The translations under genes were made by a program, and so were the position numbers. The notes below the pieces were generated by a model, which ran no database searches, had not been told where the DNA came from, and worked only from the letters and a program-made list of their open reading frames with translations. A stretch of 64,000 nucleotides of DNA. It comes from Bradyrhizobium sp. ISRA430. Lineage in GTDB: Bacteria; Pseudomonadota; Alphaproteobacteria; Rhizobiales; Xanthobacteraceae. The DNA is taken from contig NZ_CP094516.1 of assembly GCF_029909975.1 (NCBI RefSeq), positions 7,170,501 through 7,234,500 on the forward strand, in the 5' to 3' direction. Of the stretch, positions 38,682 through 47,535 are shown piece after piece. Within the stretch, counting starts at the first letter, position 1. Each line of letters opens with the position of its first letter.

Positions 38682-39665
38682 ATGAATGCCATCCAAATAG
38701 ACGGAAAGGCGATCGCAGAGACTCTTCGGGCTCAGGTGGCCCGCGATCTAGCGTTGCTCCAAGCCAAATTCAACGTGATTCCGGGCTTGGCCGTTGTGTT
38801 GGTGGGGAAGGATCCGGCTAGTGCGGTCTATGTGAAAGCGAAAATCAAACAGGCGCAGGCTGTGGGGTTCAAGTCTCAGCAATTCCTGCTCCCGAGTAAC
38901 GTTGACGAGATCGAGCTCCTGCGACTGATCGAGGAGCTCAACGCTAATGATGCCATCGACGGCATCCTGGTTCAGCTTCCATTGCCCGGGCACATTGACC
39001 GATCGCGGGTGCTGGAGACCATCGACCCAGCCAAGGATGTGGACGGCTTTCATCCTTACAATGTTGGCCGCTTGGCGGTGGGGCGGCCAGCTCTTGCACC
39101 TTGCACCCCACTCGGGGTTGTCCATCTGATCAAGACCGTCGTGAGCAACTTGAATGGCCTCGATGTTGTGGTCATTGGTCGCTCAAATATCGTCGGAAAA
39201 CCGCTAGGACTTCTGCTTGGCGACGCTGGGTGTACCGTAACCAGTGCCCAACTCCAGACGCGAGGCCTGCCGGACCTCTGTCGAAAGGCTGACATTGTCG
39301 TCGCTGCTGCCGGCTGCGCGAGCTTAGTCCGGGGCGATTGGCTCAAGCAGGGGGCGATCGTCATAGATATCGGCATCAATCGTGCGATTGATTCGACGGG
39401 CGCCGCTAGACTTGTCGGAGATGTAGCGTTCGCTGAGGCGAGCAAGCGCGCGAGCTACATTACGCCAGTGCCGGGCGGCGTGGGGCCCATGACTGTCGCT
39501 TATTTGCTCGCGAACACCGTTACCGCGGCGGTGTCACGCCGGAGGTTGTCATTGGTGGGTAGTCATCCTGAAAGCGACCACCCCTGGCTATCTGCCTCCG
39601 AAAGCAGGTTCGTACAGGTCAATTCTCGGAATGCTCTCGACAAGTGCGACATGACCGCCTTTTAG
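38682..39665 (+). CDS. folD: Bifunctional methylenetetrahydrofolate dehydrogenase / methenyltetrahydrofolate cyclohydrolase
   Basis: Cytoplasmic enzyme converting 5,10-methylene-THF through methenyl-THF to 10-formyl-THF, with NADP+. Marks: IDGKAIAETLRAQV start, YVKAKIKQAQAVGF near 47 with the catalytic Lys, DGILVQLPLPGHID near 92, VVIGRSNIVGKPLGLLLGDA near 165 (nucleotide binding) and TPVPGGVGPMTVAYLLANT near 265. At 327 aa it is 25-35 residues longer than most FolD proteins; the extra tail after VTAAVSRRR looks unstructured and may be read-through after loss of the original stop. Placed between demethylase-type genes, it probably handles C1 units from N-methyl groups rather than general folate metabolism. 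Confidence 0.92.
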   Translation: MNAIQIDGKAIAETLRAQVARDLALLQAKFNVIPGLAVVLVGKDPASAVYVKAKIKQAQAVGFKSQQFLLPSNVDEIELLRLIEELNANDAIDGILVQLPLPGHIDRSRVLETIDPAKDVDGFHPYNVGRLAVGRPALAPCTPLGVVHLIKTVVSNLNGLDVVVIGRSNIVGKPLGLLLGDAGCTVTSAQLQTRGLPDLCRKADIVVAAAGCASLVRGDWLKQGAIVIDIGINRAIDSTGAARLVGDVAFAEASKRASYITPVPGGVGPMTVAYLLANTVTAAVSRRRLSLVGSHPESDHPWLSASESRFVQVNSRNALDKCDMTAF

Positions 39666-40411
39666 CCAATGATTCTGCAGGTGCCCTGTTGTGCAGATTG
39701 ACCTGAGATGTCCCCGCCAAATACGAGAGAAAATGTGTTTGCATCGGCTGGCGCAAACCGCTCGAGATTTAGTGACGACGTTGACGCGGCTTCGAGCTCT
39801 CCCGCAAACCGGAATTCTGGAGAATTGCGCGCCAGGGCTCATCAAGCCATGCGGGGGGGGGCTTGCGCGATGTCGAAGCGGGGTCCTCCATGACTCCGGT
39901 TCTTTTCGCGCTGATGCCGATCGACGGTCTGATCATGTGCGAAACACATCAATGCGTCGTGCCGAGCCGATCGTTTCCAACCTCAGCTCACCTCGCGGTG
40001 GCCCGCGTGAGCGCCAAAGGTCGACAATACAAAAGCTTCACGCTTTGTCCATCGCGCGCGGGCTTTCTGCTCCGCGAAGCCTAGATTGACCAAATTCGGA
40101 TCTGGAGCTCGATAATATGGCAGAAAGATGCAACTTTCCTCGTTGACCCAGGTCACGGAAGCGAGATGCACGGAAAGGGTAGTCGATTTTGCCTACATTT
40201 GTACGCTCCAGGCTCTGTCGCCCTTATTCGCTGGTAAGCGTCTCCTGCGCGGCAATTGTGTCAATGCGCTTGATATCGCGCGATTGGCTCCCGACGTGCC
40301 GCATAGCCAAGCTCGGTATGGTCGGCGCCTATGACCGCGTCAACGGCATCCACGCGCTGATGCCGGCTGCCCCCACACCCCTCCCTGTAGTCATTTTTTC
40401 TGAGTCTTAGA
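39666..40411. other. Non-coding stretch between folD and the DMGDH-like gene
   Basis: About 745 bases with overlapping short frames but no recognisable protein. It includes a run of nine G at about 39852. No ribosome site is evident beyond that of the downstream gene. Confidence 0.45.
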
Positions 40412-42919
40412 ATGCAAAGCAAGCTGCCATCCCACGCGGAATACGTCATTATTGGCGGTGGAATCATTGGTTTATCCATCGCCTATCATCTCACTCGGCT
40501 CGGGCATCGCGACGTTCTGCTGCTCGAGCGCGACCAGCTAACCTGCGGGACCACTTGGCACGCGGCCGGCCTAGTCACCCAGCTTCGAGCCAGTGAGAAC
40601 ATGGCCAAACTGGCTCAGTACACCGCGGGGCTGTTCCGAGAACTCGAGGAACTGACAGGGCAACACACCGGCTTTCGGCAATGTGGGTCGATTACCGTCG
40701 CAGCGACGCCCGAGCGGCTCGAGGAGCTTAAGCGAGGTGCGTCAATGGGGCGTTCCTTTGGCCTCGATGTCGAGATTATCGATGCTGCCGAAGCCAAGCG
40801 ACGTGTGCCCTTGCTCGAAGTGGCAGATGTACTTGGGGCAGCATGGATCCCCTCCGATGGCAAGACGAATCCGGTGGATACGGCCAGGGCGTTCGCCGCC
40901 GGTGCGCGGCAGGGTGGAGCGAGGATCCTGGAACGCACTCCAGTCACGCGCGTTCTCGTCGAAAAAGCGAAGATCACCGGTGTTCAGACCGCGGAAGGGA
41001 TAGTACGGAGCGACAAGGTCGTCATCTCTGCCGGAATGTGGAGCCGCACTTTGGCTGCCGAACTGAATTGGACGGTGCCGCTGCATGCGGCAGAGCATTT
41101 CTATGTGATGACAGAGTCCATTGCAGGTTTGTCACCCGATACTCCCACGGTACGTGATCTTGATGCGTGCTTCTACGCAAAGGAAGATGCTGGCAAATTG
41201 CTCGTAGGTTTCTTCGAACCCAAGGGAAAGCCCTGGGGTATGGAGGGGATCCCGCGTGAGTTCAGTTTCGACTCTTTACCTGACGACTTCGAACATATCG
41301 AACCTCACCTCGCCAATGCCGTGCGTCGTATGCCGGCGCTGGAAAATGTGGGGCTGCAGCTGAGCTTCAATGGTCCGGAGAGCTTCACGCCTGACAATCG
41401 GTTCCTGTTAGGGCCTGCCCCTGATATCAGCGGGCTCTATGTCGCCTCGGGTTTTAATTCTTGCGGTATCGAGTCATCTGGCGGCGCCGGCAAGGTTATG
41501 GCTGAGTGGATGTCGACCGGCGTGCCCGCCAGTGACTATTGGGAAATGGACGTGCGACGTGCCATGCCATTCCAGCGCAATCGACGATATCTGCGCGATC
41601 GAACGGGCGAGGCAGTTGGGCTCCTTTATGCACTGCATTGGCCTCACAAGTCGCCGAAGACGGCTCGTAAAGTGCGCGTCTCGCCGCTACACGATCGGTT
41701 GGCAGCCGCTGGCGCGAAGTTCGGCGAGGCTGCCGGGTGGGAGCGGGCGCAATGGTTTGGTGCGCCTGAGTCGTCGGGGAGCGCCCACGCCACGTTCGTT
41801 CGCGACGACTGGTTCAAGGCGAGCGGGGCGGAGCACGAGGCAACTCGTTCCGGGGTCACGCTGTTTGATCAGACTTCGTTTGCGCACCTCCTGGTGCAGG
41901 GTCGTGATGCGCTGGCCCTTCTCCAGTGTCTCTCCACCAATGACGTTGATGTTCCGGTGGGCCGCATCGTGTACACGCCATGGCTCAATGAGCGAGGCGG
42001 CATGGAGTCCGACGTCACGATCGCACGAATAGGCGATGAGGAATTTTTGGTAGTTACGGCGGCGGTGCAGCGCATCCGGGATCTCGCTTGGCTGCGAACG
42101 CATGCCAAGGGTGCGGGACACGTATTCGTCACCGACGTCTCGTCGGGGTACGCGTGCCTTTCCGTCATGGGTCCGCGCTCGCGAGAGCTGCTCATGCGCG
42201 TGAGTCCTGCGGATTTTTCCGATGCTGCCTTTCCTTTCGCTACGGCCCGAGAAGTCGAGATTGGCTATGGCATGGCGCTCGCTTTCCGCATGACCTTTGT
42301 GGGAGAGCTCGGATGGGAGCTGCACGTTCCGGCCGAACTGGCGCTGGGTGTCTACGATGCGCTGATCACCGCGGGAGGCGACCTCGATCTGCGCCACGCG
42401 GGTTACGTGGCGCTGAATACGTTGCGTCTTGAAGCCGGTTATCGCGACTGGGGCGCAGATGTAAGTGATGAGGATTCTCCGCTCGAAGCGGGATTGGGTT
42501 TCACAGTCGCCTGGAACAAGGCTGAGGACTTCATCGGGCGGGCGGTTCTTGAGTCGCAGCGCTGGCAGGTTCCGCGCCGCCGCCTTGTGCAATTGGCCGC
42601 GCCCCGGGCGGCGCCGTTGATGTTCGGAACAGAGCCGGTCTGGCGCAATGGATCGCTCGTTGGCTACCTGCGTTCCGCGGGGTTCGGCCATACGCTCGGC
42701 TGCGGTGTCGGCATGGGATATCTACGCGCGGAGCACGGAGTGACTGCCGAATGGCTGACCAAAGGATGCTTCGAGATAGAAATCGCGGGTGAACGGCACG
42801 CCGCCATCGCGTCTCTTCGCGCTTTCTACGACTCAAACCGCACCAGAGTAAAGGGCGAGTGTCGTAAGATCGAAGACCTGATCGGCCAAGAGCTACTCAC
42901 AGCACGCTCTGAGGGATAA
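40412..42919 (+). CDS. Dimethylglycine/sarcosine dehydrogenase-like flavoprotein with GcvT folate domain
   Basis: 835-aa two-module enzyme. The N-terminal DAO/FAD module (about residues 1-390) has [20 protein letters not shown] and [14 protein letters not shown], whose His50 corresponds to the covalent FAD-bound histidine of DMGDH and sarcosine dehydrogenase. A linker domain follows (about 390-450), then a GcvT-like tetrahydrofolate-binding module (about 450-830; [53 protein letters not shown]). Such enzymes oxidise an N-methyl group and pass the carbon to THF as 5,10-methylene-THF. FolD lies upstream and PurU downstream, so the folate product is used next door. The exact N-methyl substrate is not known. 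Confidence 0.9.
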   Translation: MQSKLPSHAEYVIIGGGIIGLSIAYHLTRLGHRDVLLLERDQLTCGTTWHAAGLVTQLRASENMAKLAQYTAGLFRELEELTGQHTGFRQCGSITVAATPERLEELKRGASMGRSFGLDVEIIDAAEAKRRVPLLEVADVLGAAWIPSDGKTNPVDTARAFAAGARQGGARILERTPVTRVLVEKAKITGVQTAEGIVRSDKVVISAGMWSRTLAAELNWTVPLHAAEHFYVMTESIAGLSPDTPTVRDLDACFYAKEDAGKLLVGFFEPKGKPWGMEGIPREFSFDSLPDDFEHIEPHLANAVRRMPALENVGLQLSFNGPESFTPDNRFLLGPAPDISGLYVASGFNSCGIESSGGAGKVMAEWMSTGVPASDYWEMDVRRAMPFQRNRRYLRDRTGEAVGLLYALHWPHKSPKTARKVRVSPLHDRLAAAGAKFGEAAGWERAQWFGAPESSGSAHATFVRDDWFKASGAEHEATRSGVTLFDQTSFAHLLVQGRDALALLQCLSTNDVDVPVGRIVYTPWLNERGGMESDVTIARIGDEEFLVVTAAVQRIRDLAWLRTHAKGAGHVFVTDVSSGYACLSVMGPRSRELLMRVSPADFSDAAFPFATAREVEIGYGMALAFRMTFVGELGWELHVPAELALGVYDALITAGGDLDLRHAGYVALNTLRLEAGYRDWGADVSDEDSPLEAGLGFTVAWNKAEDFIGRAVLESQRWQVPRRRLVQLAAPRAAPLMFGTEPVWRNGSLVGYLRSAGFGHTLGCGVGMGYLRAEHGVTAEWLTKGCFEIEIAGERHAAIASLRAFYDSNRTRVKGECRKIEDLIGQELLTARSEG

Positions 42920-42981
42920 CTTCCAATCCTCCTTTGTTTCAACGAAGTTTACGGAGAGGCCGCCGCCGGGCGGTAAGCGCA

Positions 42982-43845
42982 ATGTCAGACCGCTCCATGG
43001 TCCTCGTTTTGTCGTGCCCCGATCGTCCAGGCATCGTGTCGGCGGTCTCGAGTCTTCTGTTTGAAGCTGGTTGCAATATCCTCGACGCTCAGCAGTTTGA
43101 CGACACCGAGACAGGTCAGTTCTTCATGCGCGTTGTCTTCGATCGCCTCGAGCAGGCTAAATCGGAGGCGGAAATCGCGGCCTCAATTGAGGAGCTGGCC
43201 AAGCGCGTCGTCATGACATTTACTTTGCGGCAGAGTCCCGCAAAAAAACGTGCTATGTTGCTCGTTTCGAAGTTCGACCATTGTCTGGCGGATTTGCTTT
43301 ATCGCTGGCGAATCGGTGAACTGACCATGGAAGTGACGGCGATCGTTTCCAATCACGACCGTGAGCATCTGGCTTCCACTGATCTCGGGGGGCTGCCCTT
43401 TTATCATTTTCCCGTCACCAAGCAGACGAAAATGGAGCAAGAGGCGCGAATCTGGCAGCTCGTCCAGGAGACCAACACAGACCTCGTTATCCTCGCGCGC
43501 TACATGCAGATTCTGTCCGATGGGTTATCGGCCAAGTTGTCGGGGCGCTGCATCAACATTCATCACTCGTTTCTACCAGGCTTCAAGGGGTCCAAGCCTT
43601 ATCATCAGGCCCATGAGCGGGGTGTGAAATTGATCGGTGCCACAGCCCATTATGTGACCTCCGATCTCGACGAGGGGCCGATTATTGAGCAGGATGTCGA
43701 GCGGATCTCGCATCGCGATACACCCGATGATCTCGTGCGCAAAGGGCGCGACATAGAGCGGCGGGTACTGGCCCGCGCAGTGCGCCATCATCTCGAGGAT
43801 CGCGTGGTGCTCAATCGCAAGAAGACTGTCGTCTTCACCGGCTGA
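42982..43845 (+). CDS. purU: Formyltetrahydrofolate deformylase
   Basis: 287 aa, the usual PurU length when started at the ATG 42982 ([20 protein letters not shown]); the frame extends to 42934 with a basic stretch that is not family-like. It has an N-terminal ACT domain (about residues 5-80) and a C-terminal formyltransferase-fold hydrolase domain with NHDREHLAS, the [20 protein letters not shown] motif near 190 and the catalytic Asp in [13 protein letters not shown]. It hydrolyses 10-formyl-THF to formate and free THF, regenerating folate for the flavoprotein just upstream. Together with FolD it completes a C1 oxidation route. The ATG is 62 bases after the flavoprotein stop; probably one operon. 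Confidence 0.93.
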   Translation: MSDRSMVLVLSCPDRPGIVSAVSSLLFEAGCNILDAQQFDDTETGQFFMRVVFDRLEQAKSEAEIAASIEELAKRVVMTFTLRQSPAKKRAMLLVSKFDHCLADLLYRWRIGELTMEVTAIVSNHDREHLASTDLGGLPFYHFPVTKQTKMEQEARIWQLVQETNTDLVILARYMQILSDGLSAKLSGRCINIHHSFLPGFKGSKPYHQAHERGVKLIGATAHYVTSDLDEGPIIEQDVERISHRDTPDDLVRKGRDIERRVLARAVRHHLEDRVVLNRKKTVVFTG

Positions 43846-44097
43846 CCAGAGCTGTGACCTGCAAGAGCGGATCTATCAAGCTGCCCTGATTCTGCGCAAG
43901 CCCCTTCAGATCGCCTCGTCCGAGTCGACGGTCGTAAGATTGATTTGAGGCGATACAAGCCGTCTCACTCTCGTTGGAATACCGACGAGAGACGACGCTC
44001 CTCGCCTAACGTGAGTGGCGGGGCAATAGCATTGGTTGGACGCATTCCTTGCCAATAGACAATGGGAGCGCGCGACGATACGCGCAGCGATACCGCG

Positions 44098-44583
44098 CTA
44101 TTTGTACCGATCTTCCGACGGCGCCTCAATTGGCACGGCGAAGCCAGCCTTTACGCGATCCATAATCACCATCGTCTTGACTCCCTTGATGTCGGGATTC
44201 TCGTAGAAAAATCGTCGGGTGAATTGCTCATAATCTTCCATGGTACGCGCGGTGATGTATAGAATGAAATCGGCATCGCCGGTGACGTAAAATCCGTTGA
44301 CGACTTCGGCTGACGATTTGATTGCCTTTTTGAACCTGTCAATTATGTCTGAACGTTCCCGCTCCAGGCTCACCAGCACAAGCATTTGAATTGGGTTTCC
44401 CACTGCCTTCGGCGAGACAATCGAGACGTCCGCTTCGATAATGCCTTCGGAACGAAGCCTCTTCAGGCGCCTTTGACACGCGGTGGCAGAAAGCCCGGCC
44501 AGCTCGCCGATAACATCGGAAGTTAGACGATTGTTTTTCTGGACGATCTCAAGAATACGAGCGTCTATTCGATCGTACTGCAT
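44098..44583 (-). CDS. Lrp/AsnC family transcriptional regulator (paralogue 2)
   Basis: 161-aa regulator with the same plan as paralogue 1: helix-turn-helix in the first 50 residues (RIDARILEIVQKNNRLTSDV, then SATACQRRLKRLRSEGIIEA) and a RAM ligand domain (VNGFYVTGDADFILYITART). About 15 positions differ from the protein at 18169-18645, mainly conservative, so both probably bind the same DNA motif and a related ligand. The start at 44583 gives the same N-terminal length as paralogue 1. It converges on purU and lies downstream of the amidohydrolase on the same strand, 580 bases away. Likely controls the C1/amidohydrolase genes; inferred. Confidence 0.92.
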   Translation of the reverse strand: MQYDRIDARILEIVQKNNRLTSDVIGELAGLSATACQRRLKRLRSEGIIEADVSIVSPKAVGNPIQMLVLVSLERERSDIIDRFKKAIKSSAEVVNGFYVTGDADFILYITARTMEDYEQFTRRFFYENPDIKGVKTMVIMDRVKAGFAVPIEAPSEDRYK

Positions 44584-45166
44584 AATCGGCTCCAGCCCTT
44601 GAGGTAGATCTCGCCGCAAAAGAGGTCAGGGGTAAAAGAAATCATCCTAAAGACAACACGACGTGTTGCAAACGTGCCTAGGCGATTTTCCTGAAGGCAC
44701 ACGCAATTTTCAATGGGTCGGATTGGATAATGTCTAGAAAAACCAGCTCTCCGGCATTTTGGGGCCCCGGTGCGATCTAGCTCAAGGCATGTCAATGGCC
44801 GAACGGCCGATCGCCGACGGCCTTCACCAGAGCATTGTGGGCAGCTATCCACACCCAAGTACGCCTGCCGCACTCAGGGTCATTATTCCGGAGAGGCTTT
44901 TGTCGAGAGAAACGTTTGTCGGCTTCGATGACCGGCCCCATCATGGCGCGCCACGTCCCTGATCGCCGTCGCGCCTCCGCGTTTCGGTAGCACTCCTCAA
45001 ACAACTGATTAGCTTTGTAGTCGAAATGACGGCACTCCTGCGCGATCGACCTCATGAATCGGAGCGGGGTGCAGTCGACGGCTCCTCACAACCGCTGTGA
45101 CTCTTCTGATGGTGGCTTGGTAGCTTTGTAGTCTCTTTCCAGATCGGCCAAATTACAATAGCGAGG
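44584..45166. other. Intergenic region upstream of lrp paralogue 2
   Basis: About 580 bases. Near 44664-44712 is GTTGCAAACGTGCC followed about 35 bases later by CGCAATTTTC, loosely like the other candidate operators. No gene recognised in the remainder. Confidence 0.4.
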
Positions 45167-46585
45167 CTAACTCGCCATTTCGAGAGGCGGTTTTGTATCG
45201 GGCCCGATCGGGTTCATGAAAGGATTTTCACAGCGAAACCGCTTGAACGTCTCCTTTGCTGCCGAAAGAAGAGCTGGATCCGACAGAACGTCGGCTGCGA
45301 CGCCCGCCATAGCCTTCGCTGCGAGCGTAATGCCTTTATGAGCGGCTGGAGATTTACCCTGAGCAACGAGCTGCCAGGAATGGAAAGGTGTTCCGGTTGC
45401 GAAGCAAGTGGCACGGCATTGCACAGTCGGGACCACCCAGCTCACAGTTCCCACGTCGGTTGATCCGAGCGCATCCGAAGATCCGCCGTTGAGTGGGCAG
45501 ATCTGCTCGCAAAAAGGCTCGGAGTCAGCCGGCAGCCCAACCCGCTCGTAGGCGGCACGAATATCGGAAGGCACAAAGGTTTCCTGAATTTTCTTGGCGA
45601 ATTCCTTGTCGGTGCGGTCAAATTCTGGCGCGCCCAACTGTAACAAGTTCGCGTGCATGGCTTCTTCCAGCGGGCGGTTTCCGACCAGGTTTGCCTCGCC
45701 AGAAAGCTGCTTTATCTCGACCCTCGTTTCAGTCATCAGGGCCGCGCCCTCGGCGATCTTCTTGACCCGTTCGATCAGTCCCCACATTTCGCCCAGATTG
45801 AGCGCGCGGACCAAGTGGCGCACAACAGCCCGTGGCTGCACCACGTTTGGCGAAATACCTCCGCCTTCGACAAGAGCGTAATGAATACGAGCCGACGAGG
45901 GCATGTGTTCACGCATGTAGTTCACGCCAACGCTCATGAGCTCTACGGCATCCAGCGCGCTGCGTCCGAGGTGAGGCGCCACAGAAGCGTGAGCGGCGCG
46001 GCCGTGGAAGGTGAATTCGAACTCCGCGCAGGCGAGTGACATCGGGAGAAATACGCCTGTGAAGCCCGAAGGGTGCCAGCAAATTGCAACGTCGGCGTCA
46101 TCGAAAGCGCCAGCGCGCACCAGAAAGCTCTTGGAAGATCCGCCTTCCTCAGCAGGGCAGCCGTAGTAGCGCACCCGACCGGGTAACCCGGACTGAGCCA
46201 GCCAATCCTTAACCGCCACCGCAGCCAACAGAGAGGCCGAGCCGAGCAAATTATGGCCACAACCATGTCCGAGACCGCCCTGAACCAGGGGACGCTCTTC
46301 AGCAATGCCGGCCTCCTGGCTCAAGCCCGGTAGTGCATCGTACTCACCGAGGATCGCAATGACGGGACCACCCTCGCCAGCCTCTCCCATGATCGCTGTC
46401 GGTATTTCCGCCAACGCTTCCTTCACCGAGAAACCCTCGGAGGCGAGCATCCCGCTGTGCTCTTTTGAGGCAAAAAACTCCGTATAGTTTAGCTCGGGGT
46501 GGTCCCAAATCCTGTCGCTCAGCTCAAAGAATTTCGATTTATGTGCGTCGACCCGGTCCCAGACTTCCTTCGCGCTCCTCAGCAT
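45167..46585 (-). CDS. M20-family metallo-amidohydrolase (AbgB-like)
   Basis: 472-aa dinuclear-zinc hydrolase of the M20/amidohydrolase group, closest in style to p-aminobenzoyl-glutamate hydrolase subunit B. Seen: LGEYDALPGLSQEAG near 80, GGLGHGCGHNLLGSASLLAA near 103-122 with metal-binding His residues, GCPAEEGGSSKSFLV near 147 with the catalytic Glu pair, FTFHGRAAHASVAPHLGRSA near 188 (dimerisation domain) and STDVGTVSWVVPTVQC near 375. It cleaves an amide bond to an amino acid; the substrate is unknown. No signal peptide, so cytoplasmic. A palindrome lies 66-98 bases upstream. It may release the amine or amino acid used by the neighbouring oxidases. Confidence 0.9.
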   Translation of the reverse strand: MLRSAKEVWDRVDAHKSKFFELSDRIWDHPELNYTEFFASKEHSGMLASEGFSVKEALAEIPTAIMGEAGEGGPVIAILGEYDALPGLSQEAGIAEERPLVQGGLGHGCGHNLLGSASLLAAVAVKDWLAQSGLPGRVRYYGCPAEEGGSSKSFLVRAGAFDDADVAICWHPSGFTGVFLPMSLACAEFEFTFHGRAAHASVAPHLGRSALDAVELMSVGVNYMREHMPSSARIHYALVEGGGISPNVVQPRAVVRHLVRALNLGEMWGLIERVKKIAEGAALMTETRVEIKQLSGEANLVGNRPLEEAMHANLLQLGAPEFDRTDKEFAKKIQETFVPSDIRAAYERVGLPADSEPFCEQICPLNGGSSDALGSTDVGTVSWVVPTVQCRATCFATGTPFHSWQLVAQGKSPAAHKGITLAAKAMAGVAADVLSDPALLSAAKETFKRFRCENPFMNPIGPDTKPPLEMAS

Positions 46586-46650
46586 CCGTCCTTCTCCGCT
46601 CGGAAATATTGCACCCAGTCCATCCTAAGTGGCCTCCGGCGCTCTCTTAC

Positions 46651-46683
46651 GCAGTATTTCCTCTCTTGGAGAGTGATTCCTGC
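46651..46683. promoter_or_regulatory. 33-bp interrupted palindrome upstream of the amidohydrolase
   Basis: GCAGTATTTC at 46651 pairs with GATTCCTGC ending at 46683, with a central perfect CTCTC-TTG-GAGAG hairpin at 46661-46673. The half-site GCAG-N-A-T/A-T resembles those of shared elements B and C but the arms are 10 bases closer together, one helical turn. Candidate Lrp-type operator. Confidence 0.45.
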
Positions 46684-47312
46684 AAACACTAGCTAATGGC
46701 GCAGAAAAATATGCGTCCTTTCGCGGTTTCGTGGAGCTATCGAGAGGGCAAACGCAGAACAGGGCGGCGAGGTAAAGATCTGCTATCTCCGATGATACTC
46801 TAATTGAGTGCCGGATCGCCAGGAATGTGAGCGCCGCTGACGGAGATAGATTGCCAACTTTAAGAGTGCTGCGCGGACCGAAGGCGCACTCAAGTTTGTT
46901 GGAGCGGCTCGCTCTGATTGACGCGAGGGGCGGTGCGTATCTCTGCAATCGAATGGCTCGGCGGACGCCTGTCTCGGCGTGGACCGTCACCACCGGACGA
47001 CTAAGGGTTCGACTTCGCGGCACCGCATTTCATGATTTCGGTAGCCTCGCCGCCGCAGCGTTCGGCCTTGGTGAGCTTTGTCTCCAGATGCCGGGCACTG
47101 CTGCGCCGTTATCGGGATCGGTGGCCCGGCGAAGTGTCACATGACGATAGGAAACGAGAGTGATGGCGGAGCATGCCCGAATAGGTGCTTGCGCCAAACC
47201 CTCCTCGGTCCTTGGTCGGCTCAGGTTGATGTTCCAAATTTCATATCACCTCTCGTGCCTTTAAGCGCAAGCTCGTGCTGCGTATGAAAGCTTTGCTTGC
47301 TGCCCATCCTTC
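46684..47312. other. Non-coding stretch
   Basis: About 630 bases between the amidohydrolase promoter region and element C. Opposing frames at 46625-47023 and 46827-47144 overlap each other and show no known motif. Confidence 0.45.
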
Positions 47313-47359
47313 GCAGGATTTCGGCAAGGAATGGCCCAACATCACGCAAATCCGGCTCA
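47313..47359. promoter_or_regulatory. Shared upstream element C (candidate operator)
   Basis: GCAGGATTTCGGCAAGGAA at 47313 and AAATCCGGC at 47348-47356 form an inverted pair spanning 44 bases. It is preceded by ATGAAAGCTTTGC at 47284, as before element B (36188). It lies about 177 bases upstream of the PuuB-like oxidase ATG. Confidence 0.5.
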
Positions 47360-47535
47360 GGCGCTCATTAAGCTTGGCGAATAATAATGGTTTCCCAGTC
47401 GCCTAGTATTATCAGGCGTGTCACGAGCAGGCTCTTGCGGAGAGTTGTCAATTGAAATTGTGAGCGGTTCGTTAGCCCGCGCCGTCTCTGGAAGCGCAAA
47501 AAGTGGCGCGCCAACAAACGACTAGGAGAAGCGGA

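Noticed and set aside
38388..38696. 102-aa minus-strand frame overlapping the folD start
   Set aside because: No ribosome site, no recognisable domain, and it overlaps the folD promoter and start.
42934..42981. Longer PurU start at 42934
   Set aside because: The extra residues are Arg-rich and not family-like; the ATG at 42982 gives the normal length and ACT-domain start.
46625..47144. Opposing frames of 105 and 132 aa in the amidohydrolase-PuuB gap
   Set aside because: They overlap each other and candidate regulatory DNA; no motif or start signal in either.
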